This document shows positions 23,508-37,100 of a stretch of DNA of 64,000 nt, piece by piece. Position 1 is the first letter of the stretch, and every line of letters starts with the position of its first letter. Both the position numbers and the translations under genes were made by a program. The DNA is from Scolanthus callimorphus (taxonomy: Eukaryota > Cnidaria > Anthozoa > Actiniaria > Edwardsiidae). The notes below the pieces were generated by a model that saw only the letters and a list, made by a program, of their open reading frames with translations, was not told the DNA's origin and made no database searches. The stretch covers positions 13,483,912 through 13,547,911 of the forward strand of contig CM066920.1 in NCBI GenBank assembly GCA_033964015.1. Direction: 5' to 3'.

Positions 23508-26403
23508 TTGAAACTGTCAATCTGTGTCTTGTGGTTTTATTTGAAACAAAACACAGCAAAAGCTACCTTTAACATAAAGGTAAAGTCCTATTTGTTCTCT
23601 GTTTGTCTCGATCACGACTCCAACAAAAAACATTTTCAGAAGTGACTTACAGGTCAGGAACCTAGGCGCGGAACACTAGCTGGCAGAGCTTTTTAGACGC
23701 CTCTTGTAATATATGAGTAGTGAACAATTAACGGTCTCTATACACTGAAAGTTGCAGTGGCGGATCCAGGATTTTACAAGGGTTCCGTTACGTTCGCCAC
23801 TCCTTCGAAGACTGATACGGGCAATAAATAACAGGCAGAGCTCATCCCAATTATTTCCTCGTTCTATTGTATCTGAGGGGATGTACATCTACTTAATTGA
23901 CTGATATAACTTCCGCATCACATCAGTATAAATCAAGATATATGTATTAAAAAATATAGCAATTTCAAGGGTATCAATCCAATGGGCAGGGATCAAACGG
24001 TGATGAGAGTTAATGAGAGTTCCAACTATCATCCACTCTTATCTACTCTCACGAGAAGCGATAAAACGGTGATGAGAGTCAGCGTGAGCATTAGCACCCA
24101 TCCTTTCCGCGGCGGAGGAAAGCCTGCAGTTCTTTGGAATCAAGTGAACCTGCAGTTCTTTTGGCGGTAGCTGCTGACTGAAAAACTCGCATCCGCTCGA
24201 TCAAACGGTAAACAACTCTATCATCGACGCTCATGAAAATTTTGAACATGTTCAAAGTGCATGAGAGCGGATAAGAGTCGATGAGAATCCTTTTTTAAAC
24301 TAGTTCAAATGATTTATTTTTTTAAATGCAAGCCAATATTCTAACAGTGGTATTTTTAGAAATAATGCGCTGTGCAATTTATTTATCTTTTTGATAGGTC
24401 GCATAGGTAATATAGCAAAGTGAAGTGAAATGAAGTTTAGAAACGACCCTCCCGTGCGCCAAATCTTTGCGAAAATTTTCTGAAACTTCTGGGGTCATCG
24501 CCATCTTCAAGAAAATTGCCAAAAAAATTGCCATGAATTCGGAGCGATATCAAAGTGAATCGGATTTTTAACACAGCAATCCACTATTCTTTCTGAGGCT
24601 AGCTATCTTGTACTGCCAACCTCCGACCTTCAAAATGCGGCAGTTGCGGCAAAATGTGTATGTGTTTTGGACCAAAAAATGTATTTGCACTGTCTGTGAA
24701 ATCACTACCCAAGATGAGAGAGCGGGGGCGCTTTCCATTTGACAAAAATAATGGCCGGTTCGAGTTTCCGGGAATTCCTATGGTCAAATGGAAAGGTTCA
24801 AACCGAAAAATCACGTGAACGTCTCCACTGGGAATCGAAATAAGGCTGGGGAGCTTTCCTTACCACGATTTCGGTAATACCGGTTGGAAATCAATTAATG
24901 GAAAGCGTCTTTTCGGGGAAATAACCTGGAATGATGTCAAATGGAATTAAGCGATTTCCCCTAAAGTTTCGAAAATTCCGGGTTCTGGGGGTAAGCTCAA
25001 AAGGTTGTCCCAAATTTCCGAATTTTTGTCCCGGGTTCTTGTCTTGGCGTTTTCCATTTGGATTTTGTCAAATGGAAAGCGCCCCGGTTTGAGCCCCAAT
25101 GAGGGATTTTGTTGAGTGGTCTCCCAAAAAGTAAATTGCTTCTCAAATTTAAGCGGGAATCTCCCGCCAAAAGCGGCTGTATGTGGTTAAAAAAACTGAC
25201 AAGACTTTGAAAAAACACGGTAAGGGAGCATTCATAATTTATCTAGAGGGGGGCCTATGATAATTTCCTAATTTTTTTCTTTTCATTTTTGAAGCCCCCC
25301 TGATGATCTCAGGGTTTTTTTTCCTGACCCCCTTCAAGAGATGTAAATTAGGGAAGCGGTCAAAACATCTGTACTCGACCGGGACCCGATTTTATCGCGG
25401 GAGGTGGTAGGTCCCGGGCTGTACCTACCCACCCGTTTTTTCAATGCCCATTTTCTCCATGCTCAAGTAAGGGGTGTTGGATTTTATTGCATGGATGCGT
25501 TGCTCTCGCTATGAAGAAGACGGTGCTGGGCTAATCTTTTGTATTCATTTATTATTTTACGAGATATTCGCAGTTAAAAATGGCTATTTTTTCCTAAAAG
25601 AAGGTTGGCTGCGGTATACACCACCCCATCGGGTCCCATTCTAGTACAGATGTTTTGACCACTTCCCTTAATCAAAAAAAATATCATAGCCCCCCCCCCA
25701 CCACTGACATATACATGTCAAACCCACAGCCATATTAAAGTCTTGTGATAGTTACTTGTGATAGTTACTGATCATGAAGATTGCTATTAATATTATCTAT
25801 TTATCTTAAATCTTAAAATAGGTTTGTATAGTTTCAAATAAACACTCAAAGAATTTTTTGATTTTTTACCACAAAAGACATAGGATAGAACACAGTACTT
25901 AAGCATGAAAGAAAGAGAGAAATGAATGTCCAGTTACTTTTAAATATAACCAGATGATAATCTTCCAATTCAGGAGTTTACACACTTTTACAGCAACTCC
26001 ACTGATAAGAACCTAACTTAAATTTAGCCTTAAAAGGTTATTATGTCGAGGGGGATTAAAATGAAAATTTTAGCCTAACAGGTTCTTAAACCCAGGTTCT
26101 TATACGCGGGTTTTTTACTGTAATTTTTTTCGGGAAAAAATGGTTGGCCCCCCCTATGCTCAATGTTATTTTTGTTGGAAATTTTCCATAGCCCCCCCCC
26201 CCCCCCCCCCTAAATCATATTAAGGAAAAACAGAGGCCCCCCTCAAAATCAAGCCCCCCCTCTAGGCCACTGTTCAGCACGTTTGTGTTTGTTTTCCCGC
26301 CTTGACCTTTGTTACTTGCCCTGTGGGGAGAGGGGTGTGTGAGTTAGTTTGTCCCTCGTGTTTTGATTGGTTGGATTTTCAATCCATCCTTCTGAGATCC
26401 AAG
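23508..26403. other. Intergenic region TIMM10B-PTPDC1
   Basis: No gene seen. Contains repeated words GGTGATGAGAGT near 23998-24080, a MITE at 24725-25085, C-runs at about 25689-25699 and 26193-26209, and AT-rich filler. The last 100 bases are probable PTPDC1 promoter. Confidence 0.5.
24725..25085. mobile_element. MITE with GGGGCGCTTTCCATTTGAC termini
   Basis: Left end GGGGCGCTTTCCATTTGACA and right end its complement; several interior TCAAATGGAA / TTCCATTTGA words extend the palindromic character. 361 bp. Confidence 0.7.
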
Positions 26404-26481
26404 ATGGCGGCTGATTCTTTCCGGCTCAGTGAAACAACTCGCCTTCCCTCTCAACTGCAATATAGCTGGGTGACTCAATAA
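26404..26481 (+). promoter_or_regulatory. Upstream ORF in the PTPDC1 leader
   Basis: An ATG at 26404 in a good context (AAGATGGCGG) opens 25 codons ending in TAA at 26479-26481. The main PTPDC1 ATG starts at 26484, two bases later. Such close stop-to-start spacing suggests translation by reinitiation or leaky scanning. Whether transcription starts upstream of 26404 is unknown. Confidence 0.5.
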
Positions 26482-26483
26482 TA

Positions 26484-29400
26484 ATGGCTAGCGAGTCTAA
26501 TTCAGGACAAGTAAAATGGACTCATATGGCTCCGAAACATGTGGTCAAAAAGGACACAGCGCCGAAATACTCCCGTTTTGGGGAATCGATTCGCCATGTT
26601 ACGCCGGGCACTTTGCAGTGTGCAATGTTTTGTGGAGGCAAACAATGTAAATATGAGAACCCGAGTAGATTTAAACCAGAGGAAATGGCTGTGAAAGGGC
26701 TGTACTCGTCTTGGTAAGTGATCAAGAACAATATCAGAGTGTGCCATTGAGATTTTCGCTTCGCAAAATTGAGAAATTTCTAGCTCGATTGATCTAGCTA
26801 CTCGTTTTTTGTCGGTTTTGGTTTCCAAATGTTTGTTATCGTTTTCGATTGTGTGTTTTCCAAGATAGTAGATGGTGTGCGATTTACCTAAGGATTTATT
26901 GCTACGTTTATTTGTTTTCAGGATAACACAAGATATTCTGGCAACAGCAAGACCTTCTACTGAAGTTATAAAAAATTTCAAAGTCCTCGAGCAGTTCAAA
27001 GAGTAAGATCACTTATTTTTATCGCCCTTATCTCTAATTGTCAACCCTCGAAGTAATGCACCAGTCAATTGACAGCCCCGCACCCCCCCATTCGCGCATT
27101 AGCGGGGTACTAGCGGGGCTTTCGTACAGAATTCACACTACATTACTGCCCCGTTGGTCGGGAGATGCACTTTCTTTCACGGCTTCCACACAGTACATCG
27201 AGCGGGGAGTCACTCTCTTCCCCGGACACAACTCAACAGAAACCAGCCCACTTTCCGGGCTGCTTCACCTCCATATGAACACCCTTTCTTCACAAAAGAC
27301 ACGACAAATACAGAGTTTTGTTACTTGAATTACACGTATTAAATTTTAATCTACACTAGCGAAAGTACATGCAAGTAGAAAATATGGTTTTATTACGCTT
27401 TGCGATCGGCTGCGGCTGCATTGAAAACTGGGCACCATTGACATGACTCTTTTCAGTGAGTAAAAATCCTTTGTGTTATCTTCTAAATTCATTCGGCAAG
27501 GAGCGCATTCACTCTAATTATTACCCTGGGGACGGTGCATTCACCTCTCAGATTGTCCCCGCAAACCGAGGCGCTCACTGCCTTTCATTTGCCAAAAAGT
27601 GAATGCCCCGCTAATGCGCGAATGGGGGGGTGCGGGGCTGTCAATTGACTGGTGCATAAAGCAAACTTAAATGAAATACATTTGCTGAAATCCTAGATAT
27701 TATCTGCACTTCATAACCGATATTATATTTTGCTTGAAATAAAATTACCTTTTAGATTTTTTATTTGGTATTGTTTATTTCATTAAGCCTTGAAGCTTAC
27801 AGCAGAATGGAATACAATAGTCAATAGAAGAAAACTTAAGTTACTTATGGAGGATATTAAACTGATAGTTATATTTTGGAACTATGCAATCCCTCATAAT
27901 CAAAACATCTGCTGCAGGGAAACGGAAGCTCTTACAAATTGCGTTGATCATCCTCGAAAAAAAGTGTGACTTTTTCCTCAGCTGCCAAAAAAATACAGTA
28001 CACCTCCAGCGTTGGTTACCATAACAATGAGAAAATGTCTACATTCTGTCCTAAATAATAATTAACCTAACGTTTTAGCTGGTTTTACGTAAGGTTTATA
28101 AGATGATAGAAGGAAAGAGAGTGCTTATATATCATAGCGAAATGTGATTGCTTTATGAAGGAAAATCCATTAGCAACAGTAATTATTACTTTTTTGTCAA
28201 GAATGTTTTACTGCATATAAGTCAACCCTGCAATAATTTTCAGAACTGAAACATGAATGTCCTCATGCCTAGCAATCCAAAGGATGGTATTATCTGATGA
28301 AAATAATCTACTTTGTAGCACTCCCCAGATCAATTTCACCTTTTGAGATATCACCAATATCATTTTGATGCAGGAAAAAAATAATTATTGACTTTCTATA
28401 TGATATCCCAATAACATTTATACTGCACACCTGCTGGATGCATTATTTTAAGATAAAGCATCAAACATTAAGCCAAAGTTTGATCTGTTTAATATTTAAA
28501 AATCCATACCATCATAACATACGATAGAGGAAATGAAACAGCCCACACAAAGAAACTAAAGGAGGGAGAGGGGTGGGGGTTTGAGGGGAGGATAAAATAA
28601 TTATCCTTATTATTTTGCATTGAAAATTCCAGCATATGGTCCTACAAAATTTCCTTCATGTTGCTACCTTTTTAATAATGTTTGGTTTGTTTATAAACTC
28701 CCAAATTACATTCATTTGATATCTGTTTTGTTTTGTTGATTGAAATCATTTGATGCAAGAACAGTGGGTATTTGTGTCCTGTCACATTTGTGCTGCATTG
28801 CAGAAGTGCTCATTTATTTCTTCATGTCACCTTGTTTATCAACAGCTATGGCATCAACTCCATCATCAACCTACAGCATCCAGGTGAACATGTCAGCTGT
28901 GGATATGGACTCCAAGATAGTGGCTTCTCTTATGACCCTGAGAGCTTTATGGAGAATGAGAGTATGTCACTAAATTACCTTTGATAAACATTAAGGGGTA
29001 TAGAATGGTCCTTGTAAAATGTGAGGCTTGTTCAGTTCAGATTTTGAATATGTCAGAGCTTGAAAGCTCAGAGTTTCAATTTAAAAGGCTTAAAAATAAA
29101 GACAAAGAGCAAACAGAAGCAGGATTAAAGTCAACGTTTCAGACATTTAATTCTGTCCTTCATCAGGGTGGTTACAAAAAACAGTTACAGTCACACGTAT
29201 GCGCGATATGGAAATTGAGTGTGCATGTGTAATTATAATACAATAAGAGTTCTTCTCGCAGGTTGAGGCCATCAGGGGCCATTGTCTTGAGCTTCTCAAT
29301 CCAGTAGCCCTCAACTGACAAGAGATCTTCCGCCTTCAAAACTTTTTTGATGCATTTTATCACCAGATCCTCTAGGGTATGTCCTACTTTGGTGGGATTG

Positions 29401-31121
29401 AAATGGGCCGCCACTGGTGATGTCTCAGCATACCTTCTGTAATAGTTGATAGTGCACTTGTGCATTCAAAATCTTTCATTTGAAAGGCTTGAAATGCTCA
29501 ACCCAACTGTATGTGGGCTTGATTTTTTTATTATTTTATTTTATTTTTTTATTTTTTATTTTTTTTTGGGGGGGGGGGGGGTGAAATACTTGAGGCTTGT
29601 GAAGCTCAGATTTTTATACACTGTACCAGTCCAGGTCATATGGATATATTGATTTTCGTCCCATGTTTTCACTATCCAGCCCCCCCTTTCTGAAATTCCT
29701 GAATCTGCCCCTGCAAGCTAAACAACATTCATGGGTTTGAAATAGAAAAATCTTAATGACCAAAGGGGAGAGGGTATAAAATACAGTGTATTATTTGTAA
29801 ACTGTTTAAGATGTTTTTTTCTCTTTTCATTTCAGTTTTCTTTTACAACTTTGGATGGTAAGATTTTAAAATAATTTTACACCGTAACACCCATTTCTAA
29901 AGGCAATGCTTTGGGAATTGTCATTGAAGTGCAGTATATAGGATTCTTTGCTAGAGTCTGAGCACTAAACAATAGCACATGATGACCATTTTCAAACCCA
30001 GAGCTCCCCAGGCTTGTCACCTTGTGTGCATAAGTTTCAGTAGCAGCAGCTGATGCATGCACAAGATTTATATAAAGCCATAGAGAGAAAGAGCTTCGAA
30101 TGTCGGCCAAGCTGTCAATGAGCACAGGCACTGAGAGTGGTGACTGCCAAGGGATTTTAATACATCCTTCGTGAAAATGGGTAATGTAGTGAAGGCAAGA
30201 GAGACCTTGATTTATTGTCTCATCCTATAGGATCATGTAAGATCTGCACTTAGATTTTTCACCAGGGGACGTTTGTAGACTTTGATTGGACAATGTCTGA
30301 TGGGAATAATTTCTGGCTCTGCAGATGGCTTAATCACATTGAACATTGAGCTGCATTGTCCAATGTGTCTATTAAATAACACATTATGTTCATTCTAGGA
30401 ATGACTATGGGGTGAGATCATTAGAGTCCATCCTAGACATGGTGAAAGTAATGTCATTTGCACTACAAGAGGGCAAGGTTAGACAACAAACTCCTTTTCA
30501 GATTATGTAGGATTACTAACAACACTAATTGACTTATGTGATGATAGAGCACTACTGCTTGTTGTATCATTAAACCATTATCCTGCAAGATTGCACAGAA
30601 TAGGGATGCAGTCCCATGCTGGCTAAATCAGAGGATATTCTGCAAAATGAGCAGGATAATGGTTTTATTATTCAGCACATTGATACCGTAGCACAAAAAC
30701 CTTGGAAAACATTATTGCATAATTATTTTGTTACTGGAATGTTGAGTTAAACACATCATATTTCCAACAGATGACAGATATTGCAGGATACATGTCATGC
30801 ACAGAAGACAGCTATTGCTGTTCCAATGACCATATTTGGGCAGTGCATCAATGTGTTTATAATAATTGAATAATAATATACAGTATCTGTTATTTTATCT
30901 TTCCAGACTGCTGTCCACTGCCATGCAGGTCTTGGTGGGTATAATCATATCTTTGACTTCTTACATCTTAAAACCATTACCCTTGATAGTTGGAAACTAA
31001 GCATTTACTGTTTTTTCTTCCTCAGGTCGTACAGGTGTTCTTATCTGTTGCTACTTATCTACTCCAGCAGAATGCCAGCTGAAGAGGTATAGTAAGATTT
31101 ATGTTAATTAATATGCAGCCA

Positions 31122-31154
<33 letters not shown>

Positions 31155-34100
31155 CTGTCCTCATAGTGTACATACTTGTAATCACCACCATCCTTCCAAG
31201 TGCCATTATTATTATTTATCAATTATGTGGATCAAAGAGATCTATTATGTATTAAGTGGTTTGCTGGGCTGTTAGGCCATTAGCAAATTACAACATCAGC
31301 TCATCCTTGAACATTAAGGTCCCGTGGTCAGGACCAATATTGGATTAAAGGACTTTGTGTCTGCACAGTTTGTGTTAGTATGTCGAGTAATTCATAATCC
31401 AACCTGTCATTCAAAGCCATAGTTACTGTTGTGATGTCCCACATACAAAATCAAGTTTAATAAACTATTATTATTAAGTTTCTCCTAAAAATGTCCAAAA
31501 ATATTCCAATCCCCCTAAGGTTTACCAGAACCTTTATCTTCTGATCATCTCAGTTTACACTGTCCTAAAAGACAAAAAAGTGCTGCAAATCAGACTGATT
31601 TCAGAAGTCATGTCATACTGTTTGTGGGACACGATCAGTCCCAGTGGGAGAATCTCCCTAACTCTGATTGGTATCTCCAGAGAGGGTGAAATGGCATCGT
31701 CATCATCGTCAATGCCACCCAACTGTATATCGTCATGCCAACACAACATGCTTGCTACTGTCATCATCAATACCACTACCACAAACAATCATCACCATCA
31801 TCACCAGTACTAGCACCACCATCATCTTCATCTTTTACATTTTCTTTAATCACTAGGCAATTCACCTGATGAGAAAAAACAGGTCAGTGAAAGATAAACT
31901 ACTGTAACTGTAACAGGGTTCAAAATGAATTTTCAAAATCTGCTCAAACTTGCTGGCTTTGTGGACACTAGTACCAAAAATAGCCTGCACAACAACAACA
32001 AAAACGGATGCAGATAATATTCCAGCACATTAATTGACAAGACATGGTAATGAGTGTATGTATCACAGAGCAACTGCTCTTTCTGTAAAATTGCTGTACA
32101 TTTACAATCGATTTTTGGTGTTTTCAAATAATAATAATATGGTTTATTGATGCCGTTTGCAGTGAACTGAATTACTGAATTATAGGTATAGAATGTGTAT
32201 AGTTATATAATCATGCTATACGCCGGCTGCTATTTTGAACCCTGTGTTAAGTTTAGTTCAAATCCATTCCTCTTGAGAGGCGGGGCCCCCTTGAAGTTGA
32301 GTTGGCTCCCACCAACTCAATGAAAGGTATTTTCTGTCTTCCCTGATTACAGTATGACCAGTATGGCCTTCCTAGACTTAAACAATTTTCAAACAAATGA
32401 ACCTGATGTTCAAACAAAATTAAGGATATTTACTGCTTGGGACCCCAGTATTCCTAAATTGCCTTTGCTGATTAAAGATTTTTGCCCTTGCGCAAGCAGA
32501 ATGTTCTACTTCTAGTGCAAGCTACATTTTCAGTATTTGATTATTTCCCTTCGAATCAGAATGGATACAAATAGTGGAATATTTGAAACTTGTGTCATGC
32601 AATCTTGATCCACTGCACGCTCGCTCGATTTTGAAATCACATTTATTGTATGATTTCTGACCAAATAGCCACTTGCATTAGCTGGGTCACCCAGTTAGTG
32701 CAAGTGGCCTATTGCACTCCACTCAATGGTTGTGTTTATAGGCCCAAGGCAGTGCAAACTCGAGGACAGATTGAATGTGTCAAGGATTTCTACAAATTTC
32801 TATCGCACCATTGGGTTATTTCCCATCCTCGTAAGTACTGTACTATTTTTTGGCTGTTTGATTGTTCATAGCCAACCCTAAAGGTTAAGCTCGCGTGTAC
32901 CGGATGTTCGCAGTCTAATTGTTCAGACTTGCAAAGTTTTTAGTTAGATTAAATTAACATTAGAGCGGATTTCACATGACTGTCAACACTCGTTATGTAA
33001 TTGCGATTGCTTTGCGTTCTCATTGGCTACTCGTTTTTTTCTCAGCCAATCAAATTCTTTAGTAAATACAATTGCATAAGGGACCGATCGTTTATTACGT
33101 CTACGGGGGGGGGCGGTGGAATTTGGGTGGGGGTAACAATTTAGAAGACATAGATTTTAGGGGGGTAATTTTTTGGCATCTTCTCTCAAAACAGGGGTAA
33201 TTTTTTCAGAGACACTGTGGTTCAAATTAAATAATAATATGTACAAGCTATCGTGTCGTGGCATACAGCGCCAAGCCCTATAGCGAGTACGCCAATTTCG
33301 GCGCGCTTCGCGCGCATAGGAATGTACAGTACAGTTTTTGAGAACGTGCGCAATGGAATGTCTACGAATGTCATTACAAGGAAATGTATCTTAGCCACGA
33401 GAAAAAACTAACTCTCTCCAAAAGACGCTCTGCAGTAAAAGCATCAAAACTGTCTCAGTTCGAAAAAAGAAGGCCTTATTATTAGGCAGCGTGAGTTCGA
33501 AGTTACGAGGATAGAGCTTCGTCATTTGCGATCTTTGTTTACTACACACAGCAAATGGAATTAGTTCATCTTCCTTTTCTTTGAGGTTTGGTGAAATGCG
33601 TTCATCATAAAAATTAGAAAAAAGAAGGCCTTATTATTAGGCAAGCGTGAGTTCGAAGTTACGAGGATAGAGCTTCGTCATTTGCGATCTTTGTTTACTA
33701 CACACAGCAAATGGAATTAGTTCATCTACCTTTTCTTTGAGGTTTGGTGAAATGCGTTCATCATAAAATTAGAGCGCGCTTCGCGCGCAACGAAAGAGAA
33801 GTTTTCCATTAGTTCAAACAGGGTTAATGGTTGGTTACAGGGTGGGGGTAAGCTTTTTAGAACATCGATGTTATGGGGGGGTTATTTTTGCGTCGCCTTT
33901 TTAATGAGGGGGTGCGAATTTTAACATTCAATAAATTTAGAAACCACCGCCCCCCCCGGGGACGTAATAAACGATCGGTCCCTAATTACTTAGTAATTGG
34001 TTCGGCTTGTGATTGGCTGAGAGAAAAGCCATTTAGGAGCAAGTGGTGATTTCTCTCGATTCTGATTGGCTAGTGATTGCTCAATTGCAATTGTTTTCAC

Positions 34101-37100
34101 GACAGTCATGTGAAAACCGCTCTATGTGTTGAACGTGGTCCACAGCCAATCCCATCAAAGTTAAACAAAGTCCACAATGTTGAATTGCTTTTGGATTCAT
34201 TGGTTTTGAATTGGTTTTTCTCCATTCAACATAGCGCGTTCAACAAATGTTGAATGAAATTGAATCAAATGTTGAACTGCTTGGGCCCCAGCATTATTAG
34301 ATGATTTTTCACGTAATATTGGCGGATTATTTTTCCGACCCCGCACGGTATTTAACCGTGTAATACGGCTTTTTGCGTGTAATATGGCTGCGTATCTGCA
34401 CTCAGTTTTGGCCGATATGGTAAAATGACGTCATAGTCGTATAATAATGGAGTATAATTGAGGCTGCGATTTTTCCTGCGCGAGTTGCAATTTCAACTAT
34501 GTAAACGAGATGCAAATCCGGTGCGATTTCTGTGCTCTCTTTTATTCAAATCGCATCAAGTTGCAAAGAGTTTTCGAACATGTTTGAAATCTCCGTGACA
34601 TCACGCGACAAAATCTCGGAATCGCGCCGAGTTGCACCTAGTTTACATTAGCGGTTTTGAAATGACGTGTGCGTGCGAGAAAAATCGCCGCGACTCGCGC
34701 GACAAAATTGCAGCAAAAATTATGTAAACGGACCTTTAGTTTTGTTTGAATATGGAGCACTGGCGGAACTATTCTGGGAAAGACTGACTTTGTCAAAACA
34801 TTCAAGTCGTCGTATTTTGTTTATTAATTCTAGTCATCATGATGGCAAACACTTCACCCTCCATCACTACTTGACAAGGCAGAACAATCTACTGCATGGG
34901 TTTGAGGCACGTGAGCTGAGAAATCTACCCAAGGTCAGCCCCTTCATTATAGCATGTAGATGTGTTCACATGATGCAGGGCCCGACCATATGGTCACCAA
35001 TGGCGACTAGGCGGAGCAGGATTTTTCAACCAAGTCGTTAAATGGCGACTTGCCTTTCCAGTCTGTCGGTTTTAGCTGTCAACAGCATTAATGCGGCCAT
35101 CTTTCTATTATGACCAAACTTCACTATTTGGCGACTATAATTTTTTATTTAGGCGCCAATGTTACCTCTCATTAATGTTGTGCCCTGTGATGTGTTCCAA
35201 ATAACAGACTCGGCCTGAAGATATAAGATTGCGAAAAGTCGAGATTTTGCGCGTGACTGTTCAAAAAGAATTACAGCGGATTTCAGGTGACTGTCGTGAG
35301 TAATTCACGATTACTTTGTAAATACGCCTACAGGTTTTATTCAGAATTGGTGTAATCACTTTGTCATTGGTTTCACTACATATGAAAGTCGCTCTATGTC
35401 CCCTCCTATTTGCTAAAGTTCCTCATTTTTTAAAGCAGGGGAGCAAATGTCCCACTCAATTTCTAGAATGAACATGAAAATATTCAACTCCAAGAACATT
35501 TGTTGCAAATTGATCGAACTTGTTGCGCAAAGTGGAGCACAAACTGGCAACGTAGCAATATTGCGACACAATTTGCGGGATGTTGTGTCTGGTATTCCCT
35601 AGATTTAAGTCTTTGTCAGGAAAAGTTATCCCCCTCAAAGACCAAATTCAGCTACACTAGAGCGGATTTCACATGACTGTCAAAACTTGTGATGTAATTG
35701 CGATTGCTTTGCGTTCTCATTGGCTACTCGTTTTTCTCGGCCAATCAAATTCTGTATAATACAATTGTGTATTACTTAGTAATTGGCTCGGCCTGCAATT
35801 GGCTGAGAAAAAGACATTTCTCTCGATTCTGATTGGCTAGTGATTGCTCAATTGCAATTGTTTTCACGACAGTCATGTGAAAACCGCTCTATTGGCAAAT
35901 GATAAACATGACGTAAATAAGAGTCTCACTGTGCGCCCTCCCCCCCCCCCCCTAAATGTCTTTTCACAAGACAGAGTGAGTCAGAACAAGGGAATCTATG
36001 TAATCGTTGTTGATATTGGCAATAAATATTTTCTCAAATGGCAATAAATTTGTTTTCCAGATCGTGTGCGTCATCTGCTCCCGGCTGCTAGAGCTGGCTA
36101 GCGTCAAATCCGAAGACAAAAACATGGTGTGGAGTTTATCCAAGGACGTAAAAACTGTGTTCTCTGAGCCCGAGGAGACTGAACTGGATACGGTGTCCAA
36201 TAGCGACCAGACGGACACAGGAAACAGGGGTGGAGGGGTAGGGATGGAAAATAACATATCATGGCAGCGTGAAGACACAGCTACGGAAATGAAACATAAC
36301 CCGTACGTCGAGAGTGATATTGGCCAAGAACTAGGACTAACACGGTGCTACAACGCTCCCAAAGCACTGAAGACGGCATTGATGACGTCACTGAGAAGGC
36401 GGAATTGTTGCGGCGCGTGTCATCTATAGGGTCGCACGCTGGACTAGCACGGTCGCATTCTGAGGCGGAACTCTTTCCAGCATCAAGTTTGAGCTCGGAA
36501 AATCTCCCCACCGATATACCACAGGGAACATTTGCGCCAGCCGTGCACGGACTGAAATTGGAACCTTTAAATTATTCTGTAAATAAAAGGGTAAAAAAGG
36601 GAAAAGCAAGAAAAATAAGAAGAAAAGCCGGGAAGAAGCTGATTCCGGTAAAAACTCAACATTGGATAACGAGGACTCCATAGAATCAAATATGAATCAT
36701 AAAAACGCTGATGATATTAGTACCCAGGCTACTACGGATGCGGTAGAAGATAGGGTGCTAGTTGCTAAGGCCCTGGGTTCTAGCGCATGTGCCGATGCTG
36801 GCGTTCAAAATCGAACCGAAAAGCTCAAGGTGGGTAGTTTTTTTTTCCACTATTGTACTATTGTTCCTGCGTTAGTGATATGCAGCAGGGACGGCGAAAG
36901 ACCCCCAACCTTGCCATACAATCTTACTAATTAGCCCCCCCCCCCCCCCCCCCCCCCCCCCACTTTGGAAACTTCCGCCGTCCCTTGCATATCAAGAAAT
37001 GGGTGTCGCGCTTGTCCACTTGCATATATAGAGGATATTACACGGTGGCGCGAAGATATGGATTTTATTTTCGAGTGGCAAGAATAATATTTTACGAACG

